DNA of 64,000 nucleotides, taken from CAVTUU01 sp045804965 (GTDB lineage Bacteria > Chloroflexota > Chloroflexia > Thermomicrobiales > UBA6265). Each line of letters begins with the position of its first letter. Positions within the stretch are counted from its first letter, which is position 1. A model generated the notes under the pieces. The model did no database searches. It had not been told where the DNA came from and saw only the letters and a program-made list of their open reading frames with translations. Where the stretch lies: NCBI GenBank assembly GCA_045804965.1, contig JBJMMD010000008.1, positions 1-64,000 of the forward strand, read 5' to 3'. A program made the position numbers and the translations under genes. Below, piece after piece: positions 50,960-59,129 of the stretch.

Positions 50960-51931
50960 GTGATCAAGGTTCACGTCCACACAAGCGGTGGTCACCTTTC
51001 CGAAACAATTCCCCTGTCTGAAATCAGCACCGTCATCAAGCAAGACGACCAACTCCTCTGGATCGACGTCAAGGACCCGAGCGACGATGACCTGCGACTC
51101 CTGCAGGAAGAGTTTGGTTTCCATCCTCTCGCGATCGAAGACGTTCAACATGCTCATCAACGGCCGAAGGTCGATCTCTACGACGGCTATGTTTTCCTCA
51201 TCTTTTATTGCCTCAACCGCTACGAGCGCGGACAGCCGTTGCACGTAGTGCAATTGAGTCTCTTCGTCGGCGCCAATTACGTTGTCACATTGCATGAAGG
51301 CGAAATTACCCTGTTCACGGAGATCAAGGACCGTTGGCAGCGGAATCACGAGGCGATTACCGGGCACGATGCGGCCATCATGGCCTACACAATTCTGGAT
51401 GCGATTGTCGACCAGTACTTTCCGCTGATCGACGACCTCTCCGACGAAATCGAGGACATCGAAGAGGTCCTGTTCGGGCATTTCGATCAGCGTGCCCAAA
51501 AGCGGATTTTCCAGCTCAAGAAAGACCTGCTGCGGATACGGCGCGTGGTCGCCCCTGAACGCGATGTCCTCAATATCCTCGTCCGTCGTGACACCCCGAT
51601 CTTCTCTGACAGCGCGATCATCTACTTTCAGGATGTGTACGACCACATCATTCGCGTCACCGACGCGATCGACACCTATCGAGATCTTATGTCGAGTGCG
51701 CTCGATTCATACCTCTCGATTGCGTCGAATCGCCTAAATGAGATCATGAAAATGCTGACTGGTTGGTCGATCATCTTGATGACGGTTACGCTCATCGCCA
51801 GCATCTACGGGATGAATTTCAGGCACATGCCGGAACTACAGTGGCATTATGGCTATGCATACGTACTTGCCCTGATGCTCTTCCTCGGCAGCGGTCTCGC
51901 TATTTTCTTCCGCCGCCGGAATTACTTTTAG
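50960..51931 (+). CDS. corA: CorA-family magnesium/cobalt transporter
   Basis: 323 residues from GTG 50960. Large N-terminal cytoplasmic domain (DDDLRLLQEEFGFHPLAIED, then VQHAHQRPKVDLYDGYVFLI), the stalk helix (QKRIFQLKKDLLRIRRVVAP) and two C-terminal membrane helices separated by the signature Gly-Met-Asn (GMNFRHMPELQWHYGY, residues 284-299). The pentameric channel takes up Mg2+ passively. Ends with the positively charged RRRNYF tail of the family. No riboswitch is seen before it. Confidence 0.95.
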   Translation: MIKVHVHTSGGHLSETIPLSEISTVIKQDDQLLWIDVKDPSDDDLRLLQEEFGFHPLAIEDVQHAHQRPKVDLYDGYVFLIFYCLNRYERGQPLHVVQLSLFVGANYVVTLHEGEITLFTEIKDRWQRNHEAITGHDAAIMAYTILDAIVDQYFPLIDDLSDEIEDIEEVLFGHFDQRAQKRIFQLKKDLLRIRRVVAPERDVLNILVRRDTPIFSDSAIIYFQDVYDHIIRVTDAIDTYRDLMSSALDSYLSIASNRLNEIMKMLTGWSIILMTVTLIASIYGMNFRHMPELQWHYGYAYVLALMLFLGSGLAIFFRRRNYF

Positions 51932-51963
51932 GACCTATTCAGACTGACAACGTTCTCTGTCGC

Positions 51964-52051
51964 GGCGCACAGCCGTGCGCCTGCCTCGTGATAACGGCGG
52001 TCATAGATGGCACACGGCGTTTCATGCGCTCTGGGCGTACGGCTGTACGCC
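51964..52051. repeat. inverted pair of 18-bp palindromes (REP/BIME-like)
   Basis: 51964-51981 (GGCGCACAGCCGTGCGCC) and 52034-52051 (GGCGTACGGCTGTACGCC) are the same element in opposite orientation with compensating changes in both arms of each stem. They occupy the gap between the convergent CorA and hydrolase genes and may also act as a two-way terminator. Confidence 0.65.
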
Positions 52052-52129
52052 GCTATGTATCGCCAACCTTCGCAAGAATTGATGATTTGCGGGCAACGTT
52101 AGCCACCGAAATCTTTTTCGCGATCCCCG

Positions 52130-53635
52130 TCACGACTCCTGCCGGCGCGGTTCGGGGCTCAAGGATGTTTCGTCTTCGGATTGGCCTTCGACGCCATTTG
52201 TTGTCGACGCGGCGACATCGTCGGAGAGGTCGATCGATGCGACCGGAGGAACAGGTATTTCGCCAATGAAGGCTGGGTCCTCGCGGGGTGGTCGAAGCGT
52301 CTCGCCACCGTCCTCATCCGTGACTTCCTCTTCCTCCATCTTGGTCTCCTCCCCTTCCCCATCGCGCTCGTCGATAAACACGCCTTCGACGGTGCCGATG
52401 CCGGGAAACCGGTCCTCCACCCGGGTGGAATCGAACGGGGCGAGCCCGAGCTCCGGCGCGAGCATCGAGCGCAACCAGATCGCCGCCACCCGCGTCCAGT
52501 CTCCGATTTGCTCGTACAAACCGTGCGAACCGGTGGGATACCAAATCAAGGTCGCAAGATCGCCGACCGCGGCGGCGAGATGAAGCGACTCCTCGGGCGG
52601 CACAACTAGATCGCGGCCGGCGCCGAGAACGAGCAGCGGACAGCGCATTCTGCGTGTTATGTCGACCAGAGAAAAGTCGCTTGCGAATTCCTTGACCGGC
52701 ACATCAAGCCCAGCCATCCCTTCAAGTTGCTGGCGCACAATTGGATTGACCGAGCGAATCCAGCGCCGCGGATCAAATGGACCGGTCACGGTGACACAGG
52801 CGTCGATTCGTCGATCAGACGCGGCAGCCCGAACCGCGACAGCGGCGCCGAGACTGAATCCAAGCAGTGCGACGCGATCGGCATTCAAATCGGGTTCCTG
52901 CGCCAGCAATCCGAAGAGCCCGTCGGTGAAGTCATCGCACCGGCTCGTCATCCGACCCGCGTCGAACGCCTCACCGGTGCCCGGCCAGTCGAGCGTCAAC
53001 ACCGCCAACCCCCGTTCGAGAAGGGGATCGGACCAGAGCAACAGCTCTTCCTTCGTCGTCGTCGCGCCATTTAACATAACGACAACCGGTGCGCCACGAG
53101 GCGGAATATCGTGCGGTTTGGCGAGATAGGCCGGCAGTTGATTCGTGCGCCAGCGGACGGCGACCTTGCGGGTGTCGGTCATCAACTTTGGAACCGCTTG
53201 CGAGAACACCGTCGCCGCCGATGATCGCAACGCGCGCAACGTGCGCTGGTCGGTGTCGGTGATCAAATGCGCCGCGTGATAGCACATCGCGGCGTTGCGC
53301 CGAGACTCCGCCGCCTCTTGCCAGCGACCATCAGTTTCCGCCCGACGGGCATCACTGAGATGGCGCTGCGCGGCGCGGTTCCACGCCGCCATCCAATCGC
53401 CAAGCCCGCGAACCTCGCCCAGCACGCCGTCGATCGTTTCCGGCGGCAGCTTCATCGCCGCGAAGCGGGCGCGGAAAGAGCGGGGGAGCCGCTTACCGGT
53501 GCGCAGGCGCAAATAGAAGTTGATCGTACGCGGAGTGAGACGGTTCGAAAAGCGCCAACCGTGGGCGGCAAAGCGCCAGGTTTGCACCTGCGTCTGCTCG
53601 TCAATCGGCATAGGCTTACTGCCCGAGCCGTCCAT
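52130..53635 (-). CDS. alpha/beta hydrolase with acidic C-terminal tail
   Basis: 501 residues from ATG 53635 (GTG 53638 in frame); TGATG overlap with the macro-domain gene couples them. A helical cap comes first (residues 30-170: AAESRRNAAMCYHAAHLI). The hydrolase core follows: PVVVMLNGATTTKEELLLWS (oxyanion region), nucleophile elbow GFSLGA near residue 250, PLLVLGAGRDLVVPPEES (Asp) and GSHGLYEQIGDW (His). It resembles FrsA/DUF1100-like dienelactone-type hydrolases. The last 90 residues are unusually acidic (DGEGEETKMEEEEVTDEDGG) and likely disordered. Substrate unknown. Confidence 0.85.
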   Translation of the reverse strand: MDGSGSKPMPIDEQTQVQTWRFAAHGWRFSNRLTPRTINFYLRLRTGKRLPRSFRARFAAMKLPPETIDGVLGEVRGLGDWMAAWNRAAQRHLSDARRAETDGRWQEAAESRRNAAMCYHAAHLITDTDQRTLRALRSSAATVFSQAVPKLMTDTRKVAVRWRTNQLPAYLAKPHDIPPRGAPVVVMLNGATTTKEELLLWSDPLLERGLAVLTLDWPGTGEAFDAGRMTSRCDDFTDGLFGLLAQEPDLNADRVALLGFSLGAAVAVRAAASDRRIDACVTVTGPFDPRRWIRSVNPIVRQQLEGMAGLDVPVKEFASDFSLVDITRRMRCPLLVLGAGRDLVVPPEESLHLAAAVGDLATLIWYPTGSHGLYEQIGDWTRVAAIWLRSMLAPELGLAPFDSTRVEDRFPGIGTVEGVFIDERDGEGEETKMEEEEVTDEDGGETLRPPREDPAFIGEIPVPPVASIDLSDDVAASTTNGVEGQSEDETSLSPEPRRQES

Positions 53636-54219
53636 CACTGGCTCCAGGATCGCTCGCGGGCGCGTTGGATGACACTGTTGACCATCGTGACATCATCCTC
53701 GAAGCGAGAGACCACCACGATCCGTTCCAGGCGCGAAGGTTCTCGCCGGAGATAAGCTACTGTCGCGTCGACAACCTGCTCGGCGGCGGCCTGCCGCTCG
53801 TGGTCGAGCGCATTCGCCGACGAACCCAATAGCGGCATCGCGATCGATCGAATCTTGCCACGATCGGCAGCGCGCAAGGTGGCAGTGACCGCGCGCTCGA
53901 TGGTGCCCAAGCGGGCCGATTCCCCCAGCGTCGGAATTACGACCGCATGGAGCACGGCCGTAATGCCGCGTTCGGCCAAGTGACCAGACCCGGTCATGAC
54001 TGCGGTTCCCAGTTCGAGCGGTGCCCGCACCATTGCTTCTCGTTCGACCTCCGGACCGCCGGTGGAGCGAATCGAACCCGCGGGACCGGCACCCATCACG
54101 CCGCGCTGGTTGGCAGCATAGACCACCGCTTGCACCGGCTGGTCGATGACCTCGCCAACACCGGCGATCAGCAGCGTGCGGCCAAACCTGACCCCCTGGC
54201 TCGGCGACTTGCTGGACAT
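53635..54219 (-). CDS. macro-domain-like protein
   Basis: 194 residues from ATG 54219, preceded by AGGGGG. It shows the macro-domain order: first strand LLIAGVGEVIDQPVQAVVYA followed by ANQRGVMGAGPAGSIRSTGG (ADP-ribose-binding loop 1), AVMTGSGHLAERGITAVLHA, and a last AMPLLGSSANALDHERQAAA (loop 2 and helix). The usual Gly-Gly-Gly-Val is replaced by Gly-Ala-Gly-Pro. Macro domains bind or remove ADP-ribose. It is translationally coupled to the hydrolase downstream. Confidence 0.7.
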   Translation of the reverse strand: MSSKSPSQGVRFGRTLLIAGVGEVIDQPVQAVVYAANQRGVMGAGPAGSIRSTGGPEVEREAMVRAPLELGTAVMTGSGHLAERGITAVLHAVVIPTLGESARLGTIERAVTATLRAADRGKIRSIAMPLLGSSANALDHERQAAAEQVVDATVAYLRREPSRLERIVVVSRFEDDVTMVNSVIQRARERSWSQ

Positions 54220-54233
54220 GCTTCCCCCTGGAA

Positions 54234-54253
54234 CCTTCGCGTGCACGCGAAGG
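54234..54253. promoter_or_regulatory. perfect 20-bp palindrome just upstream of the macro-domain gene
   Basis: CCTTCGCGTGCACGCGAAGG lies 15 bases before the predicted start at 54219, so in the transcript it would form a stable hairpin next to the ribosome-binding site, or it could be a DNA operator. Confidence 0.4.
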
Positions 54254-54339
54254 AATTCCGAGTCTACCACCGGCGTCCGCCTCCTCGTCCACCCGGGTGG
54301 ATGATCGCCGCGATTCGAACTCTATCGTAGAGCAAGAAA

Positions 54340-54362
54340 GGGGCCGCATGACGCACGGCCCC
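54340..54362 (-). terminator. intrinsic terminator of the anti-sigma operon
   Basis: GGGGCCG (54340-54346) and CGGCCCC (54356-54362) pair around a nine-base loop; on the reverse strand the stem is followed by TTTCTTG. It lies 48 bases past the stop of the gene ending at 54410. Confidence 0.65.
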
Positions 54363-54409
54363 TCCTCCTCGTGATTTACTCGACATAAGGATACTCAACT
54401 GCCGACCAG

Positions 54410-56572
54410 CTACCCCATCGGTTGCCGTCGCATCGCCGGCGGTTCCGCCCCGGTGTCGATGAACACAATCCCGGCGTCACTCCACCACGGCGACGTCGCA
54501 TGCGTCCCGTCGCCATTCAAAACAGAGCTGATCGACGCGCCGGTCTGCGAATTGAAGACAAAGAGCCCGTCGCTTCCCGCGGTCACAATCTGCTCTCCAT
54601 CTGGCGAGAAGGCAAACCCCCCGTCGGGGTAGGTAAGCGTGAAGAGTGGGATACCTGGAGCACTCGTTGAAGCGACGATCAATTCTCCATTGGCTGTGTA
54701 CGCGATCCGGCTGCCACCCGGGCTCACCGTCGCGTCGCCGATCGCTCCGAGAGTATTGTCACCAAGCTTACTCTCCGAGCCCTCTGGTGTGACAAGAAGC
54801 CATCCCGTATCGGTCGGGATCAAGATGCCCGTTTGAAAATCACTATAGTTAGCGACTGGATGATCCGCAGACAATCTCACATCGTCGCCGGCCCAAATAG
54901 CGCGATCGTTCGTCCCGTTCCAAGAGGCTTGATGCAGTTCGACATGACCCGGCTTGTTATTGAAGCTGCGCAGATAGTAGAGCTGGTCACCGATCCAGCC
55001 CGCGGGAACATCGGTCGTCTGACCGCTGGAATCCCCCGATCCAACCGGGTTGATCACGTTATTTTCTCGGTCCCAGGCGGCGACCGTAGTTAACGACGAG
55101 GCATAAAGCAGCACCTGGCCCTTCGGCGACCACATTGGCGAGGTGCCGGATCCAATAGCCGTGACCTGGCCCAAATTGGTGAGATCGACCATCGCGATCT
55201 GATCGGCCAGGTAGATCACCGCGAATTGGCCGTCAGAGGTCACCGGCAGCGGACCAGACGGTGCGGTCGTCCCGCCAGGAAGATCGAAGAGCTTTTCCGA
55301 TGATGAGAGATCGGTTCCGGCGCCGCCTGCTTCGGTCGCCGTTTCTTCGACTGTCACTTCGGGTGTTTCCGTAGCCTCGACGGCGGCCGTATTGGGTGGC
55401 TCTATGCCGCCGCTTGTCGGTTCCACGGTCGGGATTTCTTCGGCCGGGGTGTCCGTTGGGGCTGCCTCAACCGGCGTCTCGGTGGACACTTCTGCCGGTT
55501 GGGTCTGCCCGCCACCCACGGGCACGATCGCCGGTTGCGTCGGCGTCTCTGTCGGTTCCGGCGTTCTCGTTGGCTTCGGCGTCTTGGTCGGCCTTGGCGT
55601 TGGCGTCTTGGTTGGCCGTGGTGTCTCGGTCGGCGCCGGTGTCGCCGTGTCGATTGGCGCAGCCGTCTCCGTCGGCTCGGGCGTTTCGGTCGCGGTCGGA
55701 GTTGCGATTGGGCGCGGTGTCTTGGTCGGCGATGCCGTCGCCGTTTCCGTTGGTTCCGGCGTTTTCGTTAGCGTGGCCGTCGCCGATGGCTTCGGCGTTG
55801 CCGTTTCAGTAGGTTCACTGGTCTCTGTCCGCTCCACGGTCGCCGTTTCAGTCGGTTCTGTCGTCACAGTCGCCGTGTCTGGCACGGCTGTAGCGGTGGG
55901 CGGCACTGTTTCGGTCGCAGTCGCCGTCGCGGTTTCCGTCGGCTTCGAAGTTGCCGTAGAGGTTTCGATCTTCTTCGGCGTCGGCGTGGCAGACGGCGCG
56001 ATGGTGGGTGCGAGCACATTTGGAAGCGGCGTCGGCGTTTCCGTGGCAACGGTCTGCGCCACCGCGGCATTCGTCGCAGTGGCGGCCGGCACCGCGGTAT
56101 TTTGGGCGGTGGCGGTTTCGCTCGAGGCGCCGGCGAAAGATGTGCGCGTCGGCGGCGGATTGTCGTTACCGTTGCGGTTGAACTGCGCGACGGCGAGGAA
56201 ACTGAACACTGCCAGCAGGGCGAGCGCCGCGGCCGCGGCCGGAGCCACGCCGAAGCGGCCGCTGGTGATCGCCGCCGCGACCCGGTCCCAGACACCCTGA
56301 CCGCGCTCGACTCGTTCTCGGACCTGCCGGCTGACCGTAGGGCTCGGCGGCAGATGCGGCAGCTCGCGGAGACCGTGCGCCATCATCTCCATGTGCTCGG
56401 CAAAGGCGCGGCAGGACGGGCACCCTACTAGGTGGGCGAGGAGATTGCGGTTGGACACGGGATCGAGGGGACCGTCGAGCCGCGCAGAGATCAGCGCTTC
56501 CGCCTCTGCATGCGAGAGCGGCGCGGGGCCACCCGGACGTTCCCGGCCCGGCATGTTGTTGCCGGTGCTCAC
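54410..56572 (-). CDS. zinc-finger anti-sigma factor with Thr-Pro stalk and extracellular propeller-like domain
   Basis: 720 residues from ATG 56572, overlapping the sigma gene stop by four bases. Residues 18-75 carry the anti-sigma zinc motif HLVGCPSC (His47, Cys51, Cys54). One membrane helix follows (APAAAAALALLAVFSFLAVA, about 110-130). Residues about 140-410 are Thr/Pro/Glu repeats (TPEPTETATAS, TPRPTKTPTPRP). The C-terminal 300 residues look like a TolB/WD40-type propeller (GQFAVIYLADQIAMVDLTNL, SPMWSPKGQVLLYAS, GGFAFSPDGEQIVTAGSDG). The layout is a transmembrane sensor: outside domain detects a signal, inside domain holds the ECF sigma factor. Confidence 0.85.
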   Translation of the reverse strand: MSTGNNMPGRERPGGPAPLSHAEAEALISARLDGPLDPVSNRNLLAHLVGCPSCRAFAEHMEMMAHGLRELPHLPPSPTVSRQVRERVERGQGVWDRVAAAITSGRFGVAPAAAAALALLAVFSFLAVAQFNRNGNDNPPPTRTSFAGASSETATAQNTAVPAATATNAAVAQTVATETPTPLPNVLAPTIAPSATPTPKKIETSTATSKPTETATATATETVPPTATAVPDTATVTTEPTETATVERTETSEPTETATPKPSATATLTKTPEPTETATASPTKTPRPIATPTATETPEPTETAAPIDTATPAPTETPRPTKTPTPRPTKTPKPTRTPEPTETPTQPAIVPVGGGQTQPAEVSTETPVEAAPTDTPAEEIPTVEPTSGGIEPPNTAAVEATETPEVTVEETATEAGGAGTDLSSSEKLFDLPGGTTAPSGPLPVTSDGQFAVIYLADQIAMVDLTNLGQVTAIGSGTSPMWSPKGQVLLYASSLTTVAAWDRENNVINPVGSGDSSGQTTDVPAGWIGDQLYYLRSFNNKPGHVELHQASWNGTNDRAIWAGDDVRLSADHPVANYSDFQTGILIPTDTGWLLVTPEGSESKLGDNTLGAIGDATVSPGGSRIAYTANGELIVASTSAPGIPLFTLTYPDGGFAFSPDGEQIVTAGSDGLFVFNSQTGASISSVLNGDGTHATSPWWSDAGIVFIDTGAEPPAMRRQPMG

Positions 56573-57204
56573 CGGTCTTCCTCCAAAATGCTCATCGCCC
56601 CTGAACCTGAAGCATCTTCTGTCGGGTCCCCATACGCCGCGGCAAACGCCTTGCGCGCGCGAAACAGTCGTAATTTGGCCGCGTTTTCGGTGATGCCGAG
56701 CGCGGCCGCAGTATCAGCCAGCGAGAGACCTTGATAGTGCCGGAGCAGCAGCGCGGCCGCGTAATGCTGTGGCAACAACGCGAGCGCTTGTTCAACATCG
56801 TGACGCCGGCCGACGGTTCGTTCGACCACTTCACCAGAGGCGTGGTCCTGCCCAGGCATGAACGGAACCCACCGCACCAGCTTGCGGCGGCGGAGATGGG
56901 AGATTGCGGTGTTCGTCGCAATCCGGTAAATCCACGCTTTGAAGGCCAGGTCGGGCCGGGTGTTGGGCAGGGCGCGATAAGCTTTAACAAACGCGTCTTG
57001 TGTTAAATCCTCCGCGAGCGCGCGGTCACCAACCATGCGATGAATGTAGTTCAGCACCGGTGCGTGATAGCGTTCAAATAGCCGTTCAAAGGCTACTGGG
57101 TCCCCCGCGCGGGCACGCCCGACGAGATCCCCATCATCAACCACGACGCCGCTCCCAGCCCGCGTGCCCGTGGCGCTGCCAACCCAAGTAAGCGCTTGAT
57201 CCAT
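56569..57204 (-). CDS. ECF-type RNA polymerase sigma factor
   Basis: 211 residues from ATG 57204. Region 2: DPVAFERLFERYHAPVLNYI, HRMVGDRALAEDLTQDAFVK, AYRALP and the promoter-melting part FKAWIYRIATNTAISHLRRR. Region 4: LALLPQHYAAALLLRHYQGL, SLADTAAALGITENAAKLRL, FRARKAF. Followed directly by its membrane anti-sigma factor. A 14-bp palindrome (57403-57416) lies about 200 bases upstream. Its regulon cannot be read here, apart from likely self-control. Confidence 0.94.
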   Translation of the reverse strand: MDQALTWVGSATGTRAGSGVVVDDGDLVGRARAGDPVAFERLFERYHAPVLNYIHRMVGDRALAEDLTQDAFVKAYRALPNTRPDLAFKAWIYRIATNTAISHLRRRKLVRWVPFMPGQDHASGEVVERTVGRRHDVEQALALLPQHYAAALLLRHYQGLSLADTAAALGITENAAKLRLFRARKAFAAAYGDPTEDASGSGAMSILEEDR

Positions 57205-57402
57205 GCTTGCGACGGTCCCTTCCTTTCGGCATCTCAAACGCACAACGAGGGGATGTGGTTTCACCCAGATTTGGTGGGTTTGGCGGTGGGGATTGGTCCA
57301 GCGCGCAGGCGATCATGTCGCTCAGAATAACAAATACGCTCCGTGGTTTGAGTGAGCGCGAGGTAAGAGTTCACTGGTGATTTCACATGGCGCGCGGCGA
57401 TA

Positions 57403-57416
57403 GTTCCACGTGGAAC
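57403..57416. promoter_or_regulatory. palindrome upstream of the ECF sigma gene
   Basis: GTTCCACGTGGAAC is a perfect 14-bp inverted repeat in the gap between the YihY gene stop (57449) and the sigma gene. It contains GGAAC, the core of ECF -35 boxes, in both orientations, but no convincing -10 follows. Operator or coincidence. Confidence 0.3.
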
Positions 57417-57448
57417 GTACAGTCACCCGATGACACTCGGAGTTGCGG

Positions 57449-58378
57449 TCAAGCAATGCGCTCACCGAATGCCTTCGTCACTTGCTGGCCGGTCGCGGCG
57501 CCCGAGATCGCCGCTTCGCCGGCGCTGCGGTGTTGTTCGAGATATTGCAGCAACGAGGAGTTCAACTCTCCGCCAAGCAAGATGATCGCGCTGATGACGT
57601 AAAGCCAGAACACGAAGGCGAGGAGCGCGCCCAGCACGCCATAGGCGGTGGCGTAGTGGCCGAGATATTCGAAGTAGAAGCTCAGGGCAAAGGTCGAGCC
57701 CCCCCACAGCACGACCGCGAACAGCGCTCCCGGAATGACAGTCCAGGTCGCGAGGTTGATATTCGGCCCAAAGCGATACAGGGTCGCAAGCCCGAGAAAG
57801 AGGAGGAGCGCAAGCAGCGGCCACCGCGAAAGTTGCCAAAGCTCCGTCCAAGTGTCGTTCGTGCCGAGCGAGTTCCCGATCCAGCGCTCAATCCCATCCC
57901 GGACAAGAATGAGCGCCGAAATCAGCAGAATAGGGATTGCGAGGGCGAGCGTGAGCGCGAGCGCGATGGCGGTCCGATGCGGCCAGGGGCGTGTCTCGTC
58001 GACCTCGTACGCCTTATTCAACGCCTTCATCAAGGCCACGATGCCGTTCTTGCCTCCCCACAATGCGAGCAGGGCGCTGATCGAAAGCGCTCCACCAGAT
58101 TGGCTATGAATGATTTGCTCGATTGGATCTCGAATCGCCACCGCTTGAGCATACGCCAGGTGATTAAAGAGAAAGTCCGTGATCCGGTTCAGCACATCTT
58201 CGGTGCCGATGAGACGGCTGATCCGGGCGGAGAGGGCGGCGAGGAAGATGAGCAGAGGCACGGTGGAAAACAGAAAGTGATAGGCCACCCCAGCCGCCAT
58301 GCCCATCAGGTCATCTTTATGGGCGCTCTTGGCGGTGTACTTGACGACGCCAATCAGATGTATCGGATGAACAGCCAC
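57449..58378 (-). CDS. YihY/BrkB-family integral membrane protein
   Basis: 309 residues from ATG 58378. The family start is clear: DDLMGMAAGVAYHFLFSTVP, LLIFLAALSARISRLIG; then ALSISALLALWGGKNGIVAL, MKALNKAYEVDETR (the conserved Asn-x2-Tyr block), and six membrane helices ending with GALLAFVFWLYVISAIILLG and GELNSSLLQYLEQ. Long misnamed ribonuclease BN; the family is thought to be a transporter or flippase. Function not settled. Single gene. Confidence 0.92.
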   Translation of the reverse strand: MAVHPIHLIGVVKYTAKSAHKDDLMGMAAGVAYHFLFSTVPLLIFLAALSARISRLIGTEDVLNRITDFLFNHLAYAQAVAIRDPIEQIIHSQSGGALSISALLALWGGKNGIVALMKALNKAYEVDETRPWPHRTAIALALTLALAIPILLISALILVRDGIERWIGNSLGTNDTWTELWQLSRWPLLALLLFLGLATLYRFGPNINLATWTVIPGALFAVVLWGGSTFALSFYFEYLGHYATAYGVLGALLAFVFWLYVISAIILLGGELNSSLLQYLEQHRSAGEAAISGAATGQQVTKAFGERIA

Positions 58379-58723
58379 GCGATGCCTCCGAACGAGCCCC
58401 CGCCTTAGTAGTCTCTATGGCACACGGCTCTTCTACGCAACCACTATACCGTGGGCCCTGTGATACCCAGATCGTTCCCTCCGCGGCCGCGCCGCGAACG
58501 CCGAGCAGGAAGCCCAGCTCTTAGACGACGAAGCCGCCTCTAGGGCTGAGCCCGGGTCGGGTGCCGGCAGACGCCGGCTCTCGTTAGCCGGACTCTAGCC
58601 GGCGGTCAGGTTGTACCCGGACCTTCTAGTCGCAGGCACGCGGCTGCGCCGCGTCGGATGTGGGGAACGACAATATACCGTCGGACCCAGCCATTCCCCA
58701 CAACATGCTATCGTCCTATCGTG
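58379..58723. other. intergenic region with GC palindromes
   Basis: Contains short palindromic pieces (around 58540-58620, for example GCCGGCAGACGCCGGC) resembling the small REP-like palindromes seen elsewhere. No reading frame supported. It separates the divergent YihY and archease-like genes. Confidence 0.35.
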
Positions 58724-59128
58724 ATGAACGCGCCGGGAACCATCGACATCACTGCGACAGGCCAGACCTTCGGCGAGGCGTTGACGAACGCGCTGCTCCA
58801 AGTCATCGCGTATGCCGGCTCCTCGCTTCCTGAAGCGGAGGCATCGATCGCGATCCCGATCCGGGCGCGTGAATCCGACAGCACGGCCCTCACCCGTGCC
58901 ATGGTTTCCCAGATCCTCGCCGAGCTCGAGCAGGGCGCGCAGATTGCTACGGTGCGGATCGATGGGCTGCTCAAGCGCGATGGCGACTTCGTCTGCTGGG
59001 GATATGCGTTCGCCGCGCCGGAGCCCTCCACTTCCCCCAAGCATGCGTATGCGGTTCGCGATCTGACGATTCGAGACGCTACGAGCGGGACCGAAATTCT
59101 GGTGACGCTCGCACAGGAAAGTGGGTAA
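58724..59128 (+). CDS. archease-like small protein (134 aa)
   Basis: ATG 58724 (GTG 58721 possible). The order resembles archease: opening IDITATGQTFGEALTNALLQ, VIAYAG, a middle ESDSTALTRAMVSQILAELE, QGAQIATVRIDGLLKRDG, and end strands CWGYAFAAPE, HAYAVRDLTIRDATSGTEIL. The acidic metal-binding residues of true archeases are not certain, so this may be a distant relative. Archease activates the RNA ligase RtcB; no rtcB is in the window. The next gene follows after one base, so they are surely co-translated. Confidence 0.5.
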   Translation: MNAPGTIDITATGQTFGEALTNALLQVIAYAGSSLPEAEASIAIPIRARESDSTALTRAMVSQILAELEQGAQIATVRIDGLLKRDGDFVCWGYAFAAPEPSTSPKHAYAVRDLTIRDATSGTEILVTLAQESG

Positions 59129-59129
59129 C

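Noticed and set aside
55392..56300. Long rightward open frame (about 300 residues, Val/Ser/Gly-rich) opposite the anti-sigma gene
   Set aside because: It is the complement of the Thr/Pro codon repeat; composition is a direct mirror (Val-Ser-Val-Gly) and there is no start signal or fold.
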